Made by a program: the position numbers and the translations under genes
Part shown: piece by piece, positions 1-9,795 of the stretch
Position numbering within the stretch: the stretch's first letter is position 1
Layout: the number at the start of each line of letters is the position of its first letter
Notes under the pieces: model-generated
Databases searched by the model: none
What the model was told of the DNA's origin: nothing
What the model saw: the letters and a program-made list of their open reading frames with translations, nothing else
Assembly: GCA_027919835.1 (NCBI GenBank)
Contig: JANVFP010000003.1
Span: 186,001 to 250,000 of the forward strand
DNA from: Lentinula raphanica
Taxonomy: Eukaryota > Basidiomycota > Agaricomycetes > Agaricales > Omphalotaceae
Direction of reading: 5' to 3'
DNA length: 64,000 bases

Positions 1-3000
1 TCATAAAGAATTGAGAGGTGTTGGTTTTCCGTCCATCAACTTTTTGGAGAAAGAAAGGATGAACGTCATCAGGAGCCTCTTTTGGCTAAGGTATAAGTCA
101 GGTTGTATCAAGGAAGGGAAGGGAGGAAGGAATAACACACTTTTTCACCGTATCTACCCCAAGTAGAGAAATGGAAGGTGGTAAAAGTATTTCTACTACG
201 TTTAGTTCTATCTCTTTCTATAAGAGAAAGACCAGCTGGCTTCGTTTGAAAAAAGGTGGTCAATGAGAGAAGTAAACGACTGCGCTCTGAAGCACTCAAA
301 GTTCCGTTGGTATAGAAAATCAACTTCTGGTCTGCATCGAGCACCTTGATTTCACGCCTAAAAATATTATAGCCAGGGGATGATGGGTATACCGAATAGA
401 AGTCTTACCCATGTATTATATCGTTACTTACTTGGAGCCACTTTTGACTGTGCTTCAAGCAACCTGGTTCACTACTGACTTCTTTTTCGTCATAAAATCT
501 AGTCCTCATCTGCTCAAAAGGGGTAAAAGTTTATACAGAGGTCAAGGAGAAGGACACTGACTCCTTGGGATAATTCGTCTAATGTGTGAACTCTCTTGCC
601 CTCTTCAGCCTTCAGCCTGTGCTTATCGGTCCAACTTTGGCGATCAGAGCGCTTGGGGAAGGGATCTTTTTTGCCGGCAGAGGATTTCTTGTAAGAAAAC
701 GTGGAGAAAAGAATGTCTACTTGGTCTTCGGTAGAGAAATTGTTGACGAATATAGGTAAATCTGATTGATTCCCCATGTTATCCCTCTCATCTTCTGAAT
801 CAGAGTCCTGAGAGGGATCGAGAGCTAACGTTGAGCCACTCAAATATGAAGAAGTCATAGGTTTGAGAGAGAACAAGGCGCCTCCCCCTTGTCCTGTAAG
901 GTTTTGCCAGAAAGAGTGTAAGCGGGGTAAGGCCATGGCGGTACTTAGTATAATCAGTGAAGTTTCTAGTACGATAAGAGAGGTCTCAACTTACTGCTGA
1001 AAAAATAGATCGAAGTATTTATCGCTCTCTGATACTACTCGACAGTCCAGGGTTTTTGTTAGCTGAAAGTATTTGAGTACTTTCCGATGAAATAACGTAG
1101 GTATTTCCAGAGGAATCTCTTGAGTGAGTCTGACTAAGAGAGGTACCAAGTTATCCCTCAGTATCTCTTGAACCTCTAGAGCACTTTCAGCATAGATCTA
1201 CTTTCAAAATGTGGAATAGACTTACGGATGCTTTGAGGGTATCTTAACATATTGCTGAGTTCTATGATAGTGGTAGACGTTACTCTTTTTCCTTTGAGTT
1301 TTGCTACAAGGTGAGGTTTACGAGCAACCACCATCAAAAAGTATACGGTCCCTGTACTAAATGGTTATACAATGAGGATACGAAAAGATTGAACCTCTTA
1401 CCCCCAGAAGCCAATCTACCCCATCTGGATCCAGCCGAATACCAGCGCAGTAAAGTGCTCAGCTTGAGGTTTTGATCTTGAATGAGTTTTCCCAGAATAG
1501 GTCGGAGACTGGCCTTTTGAACCTGCCCAGTCTCTTTCTGGCACAAGCGTTTGTGATGAAGAATACTAGAAGGAATCAATATCCCTAACTCTTCAAGAAC
1601 AATATCGATACTCACCTATTGATCTTGGAAGCGAACATTAGTTCCGTCATGATCTTCAAAAAGGTGAGACCGGTATCCACCACTTCTAAGCGAGAAAGTC
1701 TCCTAGTCAGGCAAGCCAAGTTACTACCTTGGAGGGAGTCCACATCAGCCCAAGGACAGACTGAGATAGCTTTTTGAAGGTCTCCTATCCAGGCAACACT
1801 CTCAGAAGAATCTAAACGAGTTCCTTCACCCATTCCTATCTCCAGCAACAATATCGTAGCAGAGTTGCGAACCTCCTGAGAAGCCGCGGCAGGAACGTCT
1901 GATACGGCCCAAAGAGCACTAACGTTCTCCTGATCCTGATTGTGGGCAGCCTCCTCCTCCTCCTCCTCTTCCTCTCTCAAGCTACTATGAGCTGCCTTGC
2001 GTCTTTTAGAAGCATTAGCGCTTTGACCATTGCGCGTGCAACCATGAGCTGGTCTTCCGGGATCTCCTCCTCCTCCACGGCCTCCTCCATCCCCCTCTCC
2101 CACTATAGCCTCTATAGCCTCGTCTTCTTGAGTCTGAGGAGCTTCTTCCTCTTCCAGGAATATCCTCTTACGTGAGGTAGCTGTGGTAGCGCTGTCAGAA
2201 TTCCCCTAGAGGGAGTATTAGTCCTAGCTAGAAAAGAAGGGAGAATGTAGTCCTCACCTGAGAAGAGATGTTCCCTCTCCCTTCCGCTTGCTCAGCTAAC
2301 CATACCTCAACTGAGGCTCCCTCTAAGTCCTCTGCTTGTGCCTGAAACCATTTATTTGTAAAATCCGAGTCCACCAAAGTGCCTTCATCTTCGGAGGGCG
2401 GGTATTCGTAGTTCCAGGAAAAGCTTTTGGCTGCCGAGAGATCTTCGCCTAGAGGGTTATCGTAGGCGACGTCGCCTCGGAGAATGACATCGCGCTCGAT
2501 ATCACCGTGGGGGAGGTCTTCGTCGTGGGATGAGAGCTCTTCTCGGGGAGCGTTACCTACGCTTTTTGCAGCGGAGAGATCTTCTCCTAGAGGGTTATCG
2601 TAGGCGACGTCGCCTCGGAGAACGACGTCGTGCTTGAGATCACCGCGGGGGAGGTCTTTGTCGTGGGATGGAAGATCTTCTCGGGGAGCGTTACCTGCGT
2701 TGCCTCGGTGAAGGAGGTCATGCTCGAGATGGTCCTCGAGATGGTCCTCGAGATCGCTGTGGGGAAGGGCTTCAAGGGATAGATCTTCGTGGGGAAAGCG
2801 GTAGTTGGGACTGTCTTCGTCGGGGCTATCTTCATTAGGAGGATTGGGGTAGCTGGCGTCGCGTCGTCTTCCTCTCCCAGGGGGTTTTCGGCATTACGGT
2901 AACATCTTCCAGATTCATTTGCCGCCTCGTCGTGGACTCGACGTTCCAGCTCTCTTTCCCGCCGTGCCACTTCTCTTTCTCGACGCTCCAACTCTTGAAG

Positions 3001-3099
3001 CCTAACCGTCCAGCCAGCTGAGGCTGTAACTTCTATGCATAACATATGGGCAAGTCCCTGAAGCCCGTTTTGCATAACAGCGGGGCAGTTGCCCACCAC
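1..3099 (-). CDS. TET/JBP-type dioxygenase-like protein, N-terminal part (runs off left edge)
   Basis: Read on the minus strand, nine exons fit: 3099-2258, 2205-1616, 1565-1402, 1351-1226, 1175-995, 943-562, 509-432, 344-141 and 85-1. All eight introns (50-87 bp) have GT..AG ends and keep phase, giving roughly 880 residues before the edge. The protein opens with a charged heptad-like segment rich in RRERE, then 46-residue acidic repeats and an acidic/glycine stretch. Next come a helical region with WYSAGSRWGRLASGG and a last segment with HPFFLQKVDGRKTNTSQFF. That order (WYxxGS..LAxGG early, DVHPFxxxxxG before the catalytic core) is what I remember from Agaricomycete TET/JBP-type 2-oxoglutarate/Fe(II) dioxygenases, which oxidise 5-methylcytosine. 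The catalytic HxD..H core would lie beyond position 1, so function is inferred. Exon 1 has one apparent 1-nt frameshift near 2870 (exon length is 842, not a multiple of 3). The gene is divergent from the Plavaka transposase. Confidence 0.5.
2430..2705 (-). repeat. 138-bp tandem repeat coding a 46-residue unit
   Basis: Two adjacent copies (2430-2567 and 2568-2705) with an offset of exactly 138 bp. Being 46 codons, the unit keeps the reading frame of the minus-strand gene. Each copy encodes an acidic unit containing NAPRE(E/D)L, a DLP(R/H)GD block and VAYDNPLGEDLSAAK. A more diverged NPLGE unit lies upstream, where the apparent frameshift sits. Confidence 0.85.
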
Positions 3100-3301
3100 T
3101 CAATAAGTCTCACTATAGCTCACTATAGCAGTGAATGTAATGCATAACAACTTGGGCAACATGTTATGCATAACATATAGGCAAGAACATTTTTCAATAT
3201 TTTTGAAAAAAAGAATTAATTGTATCTTTTGAAATATCCATTTTTGGAAAAAACTGACACCCCCTATAGGGGGTCTTTTTTTAAGGTCTATCAATATATC
3301 C

Positions 3302-3386
3302 TCAACCCCCAACCCCTAACCACCCTAACCCCTAACCAAACCCCTAACCCTAACCTAACCCAACCCCTAACCCCCTAACCCTTATT
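3302..3386 (+). repeat. Degenerate telomere-like repeat (CCCTAA type)
   Basis: The stretch is built of CCCTAA-like words (AACCCCTAACC, CCCTAACC, CCTAACCC) with irregular spacing. TTAGGG is the usual telomere repeat of filamentous fungi, so this looks like an interstitial or subtelomeric relic. It lies between the two divergent element genes. Confidence 0.6.
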
Positions 3387-3398
3387 GGCTCATGTTTG

Positions 3399-3471
3399 GC
3401 ACTGAATCAGACCCCTCCCTAATGTTGGGGTTAGCATAGCTAACCCCAACGGGAGGGGCCTGATTCAGTGC
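3399..3471. repeat. 73-bp hairpin (imperfect palindrome)
   Basis: GCACTGAATCAG(A)CCCCTCC and GTTGGGGTTAGC on the left arm are mirrored by GCTAACCCCAAC and GGAGGGGCCTGATTCAGTGC on the right, around a 2-bp centre near 3436. It immediately follows the telomere-like repeat. No neighbouring gene explains it. Confidence 0.75.
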
Positions 3472-3526
3472 TTAATCCCAGTTCAAATATTCATTTATTG
3501 ACTGAGTGGATTAGTGCCCCGCTGTT

Positions 3527-3742
3527 ATGCAAAACGGGCCTCAGGGACTTGCCCACTTGTTATGCATAAAACCTACAGCTACAGGTGGTCCAGCCACTGG
3601 CAGTTCTAGCCCGAGAACGCCTTTGGTTAGAGAGGAGGGTAGGGAGATCTTGACGTTGGGCTGGAAGCAGATGAGCGTTCTGCGTAAAGAACTGTATCAA
3701 AAACAGTCCTTGATCTTCAGTGAGTTGAAAAGAGGAGGGTGA
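3527..3742 (+). CDS. Possible small or fragmentary coding region, unknown
   Basis: A 71-codon open frame whose first codons lie in the right arm of the inverted repeat, so its start resembles the divergent gene's N-terminus (QNGxQGLAHxLCI). The rest is charged (VLRKELYQKQSLIFSELKR) and could be helical. No recognised domain. It may be a gene fragment or only a product of the inverted repeat. Confidence 0.2.
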   Translation: MQNGPQGLAHLLCIKPTATGGPATGSSSPRTPLVREEGREILTLGWKQMSVLRKELYQKQSLIFSELKRGG

Positions 3743-4740
3743 GGAGGACATGAAAGAGGAGGATGAGCAAAGATTTTGCTCGTGGCCCAAAAAGGAAAGG
3801 GAACCGCAGGGGGGAACGAAAAAGAGCGTTCACGTGCCGTGGCAGGAGCGCTTATTTTTCGTCGCTTCTTCGCTCAGTCTTCGCTCTTTCTTTACTCTCT
3901 CGAGGGTTTCCAGGTTTCTCTTATCGCTCTCCCCCCCTTTTTTCTTCGTCTTCGTCTTCAGCTTTCCTAGAAGACTTGTTTCCCCGACTCCGGCCCTCCA
4001 ATGGAAGTAAGAGCTGAAGAGAAGTAGCGCGATAGAAGAGAACCTTTAGAGTTGAAGGAGGACGAAGAGACCTAGGAAGAACGACCTCGGAAAAGACGAA
4101 GAACGACCTCGGAAAAGAATAACGACGCGGGGGCAGGACGTAACGCGTAAACGTGTAAACCCTGGCAGGTCTCCGTCTCCTCTCCGGGTCTCCCTATTTT
4201 ACCTCGGAACCTCTCAACGCCTCCTTATTACCCCAAGCCCCGTAAGTCTCTCTCTCTCTTGGGTTCTCAGCTACCCTTTTGAAAGCTGATTCCAGGGGAA
4301 CAGATAGAGGAGGGTCTCAACACCTCTAAGACCCTCCCTCGTCTCCAACTTGTCTCTCCATTCCCTCCTGTCCTTCTCCCGGGAACGATCGACGCACGGC
4401 GAAGGCCACGAGACCTCCCTCCTCTCCTTCACCCCTTCACCTCGCGACGTGAACGAGACCTTGTCTCTGAGAGGGTCGGGTTCTCTAATGTCGTCGTAGT
4501 CACCCTCGGATCCTCGACCCTCTTCCCTCCTCTCCTTCACCAGGCCACGTTAATGAGACCTCGTCTATGCCCTTCCCTTCCCTCCCTTCCTTCTCCTGGG
4601 AACGTTCGACCCACCACGGCAGAGACTGGGAACGTTTGACCCACGGCAGAGATGAGGGCAGAGATGAGGGCTACGTGAAGGAGTCACCTCGCGACGTGAA
4701 TGACACCTCGTCTCTGCGACGGTCCTCTAACGGCGACGTC

Positions 4741-4920
4741 ACCCTCGTATCCTCGACCCACTTCCAGTCCTCCTCCCTCCTCTCCTTCACCTTGCAAAGC
4801 GGTCACCCCCGTATCCTCGACCCACTTCCAGTCCTCCTCCCTCACCCTGCAACGTTGTTACCCTCGTATCCTAGACCCACTTCCAGTGCTCCTCCCTCCT
4901 CTCCATCACCACGCAACGTG
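4741..4920 (+). repeat. Imperfect tandem repeat, about 55-65 bp, three copies
   Basis: Copies start near 4741, 4806 and 4861. Each begins CCY(T/C)CGTATCCT, continues with GACCCACTTCCAG, and ends in a CTCC-rich tail and a GCAA(A/C)G word. Unit lengths differ, which argues against a translated repeat. Confidence 0.65.
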
Positions 4921-5012
4921 ATTGAACGACACCTCGTCTCTGAGAGGGTCCTCTATATTAAGGAAACCCAGCAGAGACGACGACGCGGTGGAAGGTCCCC
5001 TGGTCTGAACCC

Positions 5013-5138
5013 GAATCGTTTCGATTCGAAACGATTCGGGTCCGATTCGAATCGTTTCGGTTTTTTGGTAGCGTGGATCGTCAATAAAACGATTCGAATC
5101 GAGTTTCGATTCGGGTCCGATTCGAATCGTTTCGGGTC
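5013..5138. repeat. Cluster of GATTCGAATCG palindromic words
   Basis: About 125 bp contain ten or more variants of CGATTCGAATCG, CGAATCGTTTCG and GATTCGGGTCCGATTCGAATCG on both strands. It is CpG-dense and self-complementary, like the word arrays inside the hAT-like elements further right, but I found no clean target duplication around it. Confidence 0.7.
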
Positions 5139-5679
5139 GTCACCTCAACTCCCTGGTCTCCTCTACCTAGTCGCAGTCTCTCTTTCTCGTCGGCAGGCTC
5201 TCTTTATCGTCTCTTTATCGAGTCACCCTGAGTCTCTTACCGCTTTGGCCAGAAAAAAACAAGGATCCGGAGGATAGGGGACACCTCATCGTCTAGTCAC
5301 CTTTCCACCTCGGCACCCTGAGACCCTAGCACGATTATCTTCTTGAAACCATTCGCCTCGACTCCTCAATACCCTCATCTCCTCAACCCTCATCACCTTC
5401 TCTTTTTACCTGTACACCCTGGTCTCCTCTAACCTCAATGCCATGGTGGTCTCTCGCTGTTCGTTGTTCGTCTCATCTTAAGGTCAATGCAAGGGTTAGA
5501 CTTTGAAATATTGAAGGGTTAGGCATTTGGGTTAAGAGGGAGGTAGAAAAGATGGGCGTTAAACTACTGGGCCCAGCAGCTGACAAAGCTTCCTTAGGCT
5601 AGGGTTAGGTTTAGATAATCAATAAGACAACCTCTCTTTACATCCCATCTCTTTACATCCCATCGCTTTTTTCAGAAAA

Positions 5680-8600
5680 ATGGAATGTCCTGCCAATTGT
5701 GGCCGTGTTTTTGATACCTCAAAGGCTCTTAACATGCATCTCTCTCAAGCCAAATCTTGCCGTTGGTACCGCCAGTACAAAAAAACTGCTGCACTTGATA
5801 CGATTCTCCAAACGGAGATTGATGAAAGAGCTGCCATGGCTAGAGAGGAGGAGGATTTACTTCTACCAGAGGAATCTGCTGATCTCCTACAAGAGCTAGA
5901 GGAGGAAAACGATCTCTTCCACTTCGTTAGAGTGGAGAAGGAGCCTGAGATAGGAGAAGAGGGACCAGGCCCAGGAACTCTAGCTCAACGTAACGCTTTG
6001 CTAGAGAGACAGTTGGGTGCTAAACTTAGAACCTTCGATGATATGGAAGAAGAGGAGAAGGTTATAGAAGAAAATGAGGAAGCAGGTCATATCATCCGAA
6101 TGGATCATTCCCTTGAAGCACGTTGGCATTTGGCCCATAATCTGGACGTAGATCATCCTATGGATGGCTCTTCTTCTCTCCCAGATATGGCCTTTGCACC
6201 CTTTGCTTCTGAGATGGATTGGAGGATAGCAGAATGGGTGGTGAAAGACGGTATAGGCCATAAATCCTTTGACCGTTTATTGGCTATTCCTAGAGTAAGT
6301 TATGTTACTTTACGCTAAAAATTTCCTAACGCTTTACCCAGGTGAAGGAGAAACTGGGACTGTCTTACGCCAACATCTCAGGTCTTCACAAGAAAATCGA
6401 TAATCTCAGGCCTAGGGCTGGCGAATGGAGAACTAGGAAATTGAGATTCAAGGATGACGAAGGTGGCAACAATTTCATACTACGCCACAGAGACATACTG
6501 GAATGTGTCCAAAGCTTATGGGGTGACCCTGCTCTGGCGGACCATCTGGTGTATAAACCGAAGAAAATTTTTCAGGATGCAGGAAAGACGAAGAGGGTGT
6601 ACTCAGAGATGTGGGAAGGAAAATGGTGGCAGTTTACTCAAGTGCGTTCATCTTCGGAAACTGTTGGAGTCTCTTAACTAACATTAATCCAAGGACCTCC
6701 TCCCTAAAGGCTCCACTGTTGCACCTCTCATTATCGCCACAGACAAAACTCAGCTTACCCAGTTTTCCGGAAGCAAGCAGGCTTATCCAGTGTATCTCAC
6801 CCTGGGTAATATCCCCAAAGCTCTGAGGCGTAAGCCTTCCCAACAAGCATGTATCCTCCTTGCTTATCTCCCTGTCGACAAGATGCCCAAAGACGGTCTT
6901 CCTAAAAGGGAGCTCAGTTCCAGATATCAACGCCTCTTTCACGAGGCAATGAGACTAATCTTCTCTACTTTACGGGAAGCTGGACGGAAAGGAGTAGAGA
7001 TGGTGGGAGGTGATGGAGCTGTTAGGAGGGTTCATCCCATCCTAGCCAGCTACGTTGCAGATTTTCCAGAACAGTGTCTGGTTACCTGTTCTAAATACGG
7101 CACCTGTCCCAAATGTCGTGTAGCTGCTGCAGAGCTTAGCAGCTCGAATTCTTTTCCTAGGAGGACCAAAGATTGGACGTTACAAGTTATGGAAGAAGCT
7201 CGTAAATCCTCTACCTCTGATGCCCAGTACTTTGCATACTGTATGAGAAAAGAAGTTTCTGGTTATACCTTCAGGCCTTTCTGGGATGATCTTCCTTTCA
7301 CCGACATTCACTTCAGCATTACCCCAGACGTTCTTCATCAGCTCTACCAGGGAGTCTTGAAGCATCTGATCTCTTGGTGCCAGGATATTTTAGGAAGCAG
7401 TGAGTTAGACCGTAGGATCTGTTCACTCCCTCCTAGTTTTGGTGTTCGCCATTTCAAGAATGGAATATCTGCTCTTTCACAGATATCTGGTACTGAGCGC
7501 AAGAACATGGGCAAGATTCTCTTGGGCTGCCTTGTAGGATCGGACATGCCAAGAGACGCTCTCACTGCGGTCAGATCTATTTTGGATTTCCTCTACCTGG
7601 CTCAGTATTCTACCCACGATGATGATACTCTCTCCTATATGGTGGACGCTCTAAATCTCTGGCACGCCAAAAAATCTTCTTTCATTGACCTTGCTGTCCA
7701 CGATGATCTCAACATACCTAAATTTCACACTCTTCAACATTACGTTGAGATGATCAGGTTCTTTGGCTGCACCGATAACTACAATACTGAGATGTTTGAA
7801 CGTCTTCATATAGACTATGCCAAAAAGGGTTGGAGAGCGTCCAACAAAAGGGAAGAGTTTCCTCAAATGACCAAATGGCTTGTGCGTCAGGAGAACATTC
7901 AAAGCTTCAATAAGGAACTGTCCTGGGTTATAGAGCAACAGCGTCTTCAGCTGTTACAAAAAGCCGAACACTCTATTCCTGTTTCTACCCAGCGGTCTAC
8001 CACTACTCTCTTGTTGCCTAAGGAACCTACTGCTCCCAGTAAAGCTCTATCTTTGATAGAGTCAGGCCATCGAGTACCCATGTTTGCTTCCAATCTTAGG
8101 CGCTACTTAGCTATGCTTAAGCCAGGCTCTAGCAGGGCTGAGGTTGAGCGTAGTTTGTCACAGCCATTGCCTTTTCGTCATTTGGATGTTTATTACTCTT
8201 TCAAATTCTCACCTGAAACCTTGGACGATGACAGTAGCATCAAGGACGTTGTCAAAGCTACTCCTTTGAAAGGTGGCCGTTTTGATACTGTGGTAATACT
8301 TACAGGAGACTCTGCGGAAACTGCCAGTTTTACAGGAACAAGGATAGGTAGAGTCAAGGTAATATTCCGTCTGCCCTCTCAGCTAACTCTCATTGGTACC
8401 TATAAAAGTCCTTCACCTTCTTGGTGGCCCACCTCTGTTTTGGCTTACGTTGAGTGGTATAGTGCTCCTTCTCAGACTCCTTTGGAACAAAAGTCTCATA
8501 ATATGACTACGGTACATAAACTTCCTTTGATAGATGGTATCACTCCTTGGTCTATTGTTCCCCTTTCTAACATAATACAGAGTTGCATGCTCATGCCACG

Positions 8601-8724
8601 TTACAACAAACAAAATTTAGATAGAGCTACTTGGACTTCTTCTAATGTTTTGGACAAAGCTACTCATTTTTTAGTTAATAATTGGAGTAGTCTATATACC
8701 TATAAAACGTTATATAAAGATTAA
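5680..8724 (+). CDS. Plavaka-family transposase, intact
   Basis: Three exons, 5680-6294, 6342-6641 and 6694-8724, join in phase 0 to give 981 residues with no stop or frameshift. The start at 5680 places a Cys/His finger at once (CPANCGRVF, H20, C27, then WYRQ), typical of Plavaka N-termini. Residues about 312-345 hold the conserved TVAPLIIATDKTQ (Asp322) and YPVYLTLGNI. A CPKC pair follows, then TPDVLHQLYQGVLKH (Asp517) and TEMFERLHIDYAKKGW (Glu about 671/674), which probably form the DDE triad of an RNase H-like fold. The enzyme would bind element ends and cut and paste them in the nucleus. The long open frame, CpG-rich sequence and standard introns suggest recent or current activity. Element ends were not identified. 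Confidence 0.88.
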
Positions 8725-8754
8725 CAATAGTTTTGTTTTATCTCAAACAATCTC

Positions 8755-8940
8755 TCTGCTCAGCTCAGATCAAACCTTATTGAGTTAGCTGAAAACAACT
8801 TAGATAAAAACCCAACTCCCAAGTCAGCTCAAGTCACCTAAGTTAGGCCAAGCTGCCTTGGGTCACCTAAGTAACTTGAGTATAAGCCTTTACTCTAGTT
8901 AACTTGAGGTCACTTTGAGCCCAAGGGCCTTTTCCTGATG
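8755..8940 (-). mobile_element. Fragment of CATCAGG-family element (one end only)
   Basis: The right terminus CCTTTTCCTGATG ends at 8940. Read inward it gives CATCAGGAAAAGGCCCTTGG, like the element at 20613, followed by repeated ACTTAGGTGAC and CTTGAG words. No opposite end is visible; it may have been lost next to the Plavaka 3' region. Its last three bases form the ATG from which the following transposase frame is open. Confidence 0.55.
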
Positions 8941-9790
8941 GATCCCTCACTCTATCTCGACGAAATCACAGAATGGCTTGCTATCTTTCACGACAAACCA
9001 ATCTCCCCCAGTGGCCTGTGTCGAAATCTAAAGGACTTTGGATTGGACCGGAAGGTGATGCGAAGGCCTGCTAAGCAATGCGATGAGCTGCTGAGGACCC
9101 GCTGGATGGACTATGTAATCAGCACTTTCTCAACTGAACAGATGGTCTTTTTGGATGAATCCAGCAAGGATGGAAGAACTCTTGCTCGTCGTTTTGGGCG
9201 CGCGTCACCAGGACAAACCCCGGAGATGTTTGTTGATCATAACAGAGGTGATCGGTGGAGTATTCTGCCTGCATTGACATTGGATGGTTACATTGCCCTT
9301 CGAGTTGTAGAGGATTCAGTTGACAGCACTGAGCTCTATGATTTTGTTCTCTATGACCTTGTACGTGGCTTGTTCTTCCTCAATGTTACATCACACTCAT
9401 TTCTGAACAGCTTCCGAAGATGAATCCGTGGCCGGGGCGTTGTAGTGTTCTCATTATGGACAACTGTAACACACACAAAAGCGAGGCTTTGCGACTTGTA
9501 ATGGAGGCTTCAGGCTGTCTTCTCGTCTTTCTTCCACCATACTCACCGGATTTCAATCCAATAGAGGCTAGTTTCAGCTGTGGTGAGCGCACATATCACG
9601 TCTTGCCACCACATTTGTATTCAACGAGATTTTGTACCCAGTCAAGGCATATTTGAGGCGTCACTGGCGCCAGTTCGAAGATTCTGACTTCCCTGATATT
9701 GTACTATCAGAGGCATGCTTATCTGCTGTTACTCCAGAGAAATCAGCTGGATGGTTTCGAGACAGTGGGTATATTCAAGTTGCAGTATGA
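8938..9790 (+). pseudogene. Tc1/mariner-type (DDE_3) transposase, 5'-truncated
   Basis: Exons 8938-9360, 9411-9582 and 9642-9790 splice in phase to 247 residues. The catalytic part is complete: MVFLDESSKDGRT (first Asp), VLIMDNCNTHKS (second Asp) and PPYSPDFNPIE (third acidic residue), the pattern of fungal DDE superfamily endonucleases. Full-length relatives carry about 80-100 more N-terminal residues with a helix-turn-helix for DNA binding. Here the frame begins at PSLYLDEITEWL, inside the linker, exactly where a CATCAGG-family terminus abuts. The DNA-binding part is therefore missing and the gene is probably dead. It ends 5 bp from the stop of the convergent gene. Confidence 0.8.
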
Positions 9791-9795
9791 TGTAT

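Larger units (their letters stand above)
3001..3603. repeat. Inverted repeat pair with ATGCATAAC..GGGCAAG motifs
   Basis: About 85 bp at 3010-3098 recurs inverted at 3515-3600, sharing a GCCCCGCTGTTATGCAAAAC block and a following CAGGGACTTGCCCA block. Inside and between the arms, ATGCATAAC is followed a few bases later by GGCAAG or GGGCAA at four places (near 3037, 3140, 3170 and 3560). The left arm overlaps the first codons of the dioxygenase-like gene. Such arrays could be element ends or binding sites; the sequence does not decide. Confidence 0.6.
3743..5679. other. Non-coding, repeat-rich leader between the two element genes
   Basis: No convincing gene. The stretch is pyrimidine-rich (long CTCCTCCCTCC runs) and built from re-used phrases such as GGGAACGTTYGACCCACGGCAG, CGTATCCTCGACCCACTTCC and CCCTGGTCTCCTCTA. 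GGGTTAG words recur at 5490-5610 just upstream of the transposase, opposite in orientation to the CTAACCC words near 3300. Open frames here are low complexity and change phase between repeat copies. Confidence 0.5.

Noticed and set aside
5013..5138. A hAT-type insertion bounded by CCCTGGTCT duplications
   Set aside because: The word CCCTGGTCTCCTCT also recurs at about 5415, so the flanking match is part of the local repeats, and the inner ends are not inverted.
4567..5277. A 236-codon plus-strand open frame upstream of the Plavaka gene
   Set aside because: It is made of pyrimidine-rich and GATTCGAATCG repeats, repeat copies fall in different phases, and no domain is visible.
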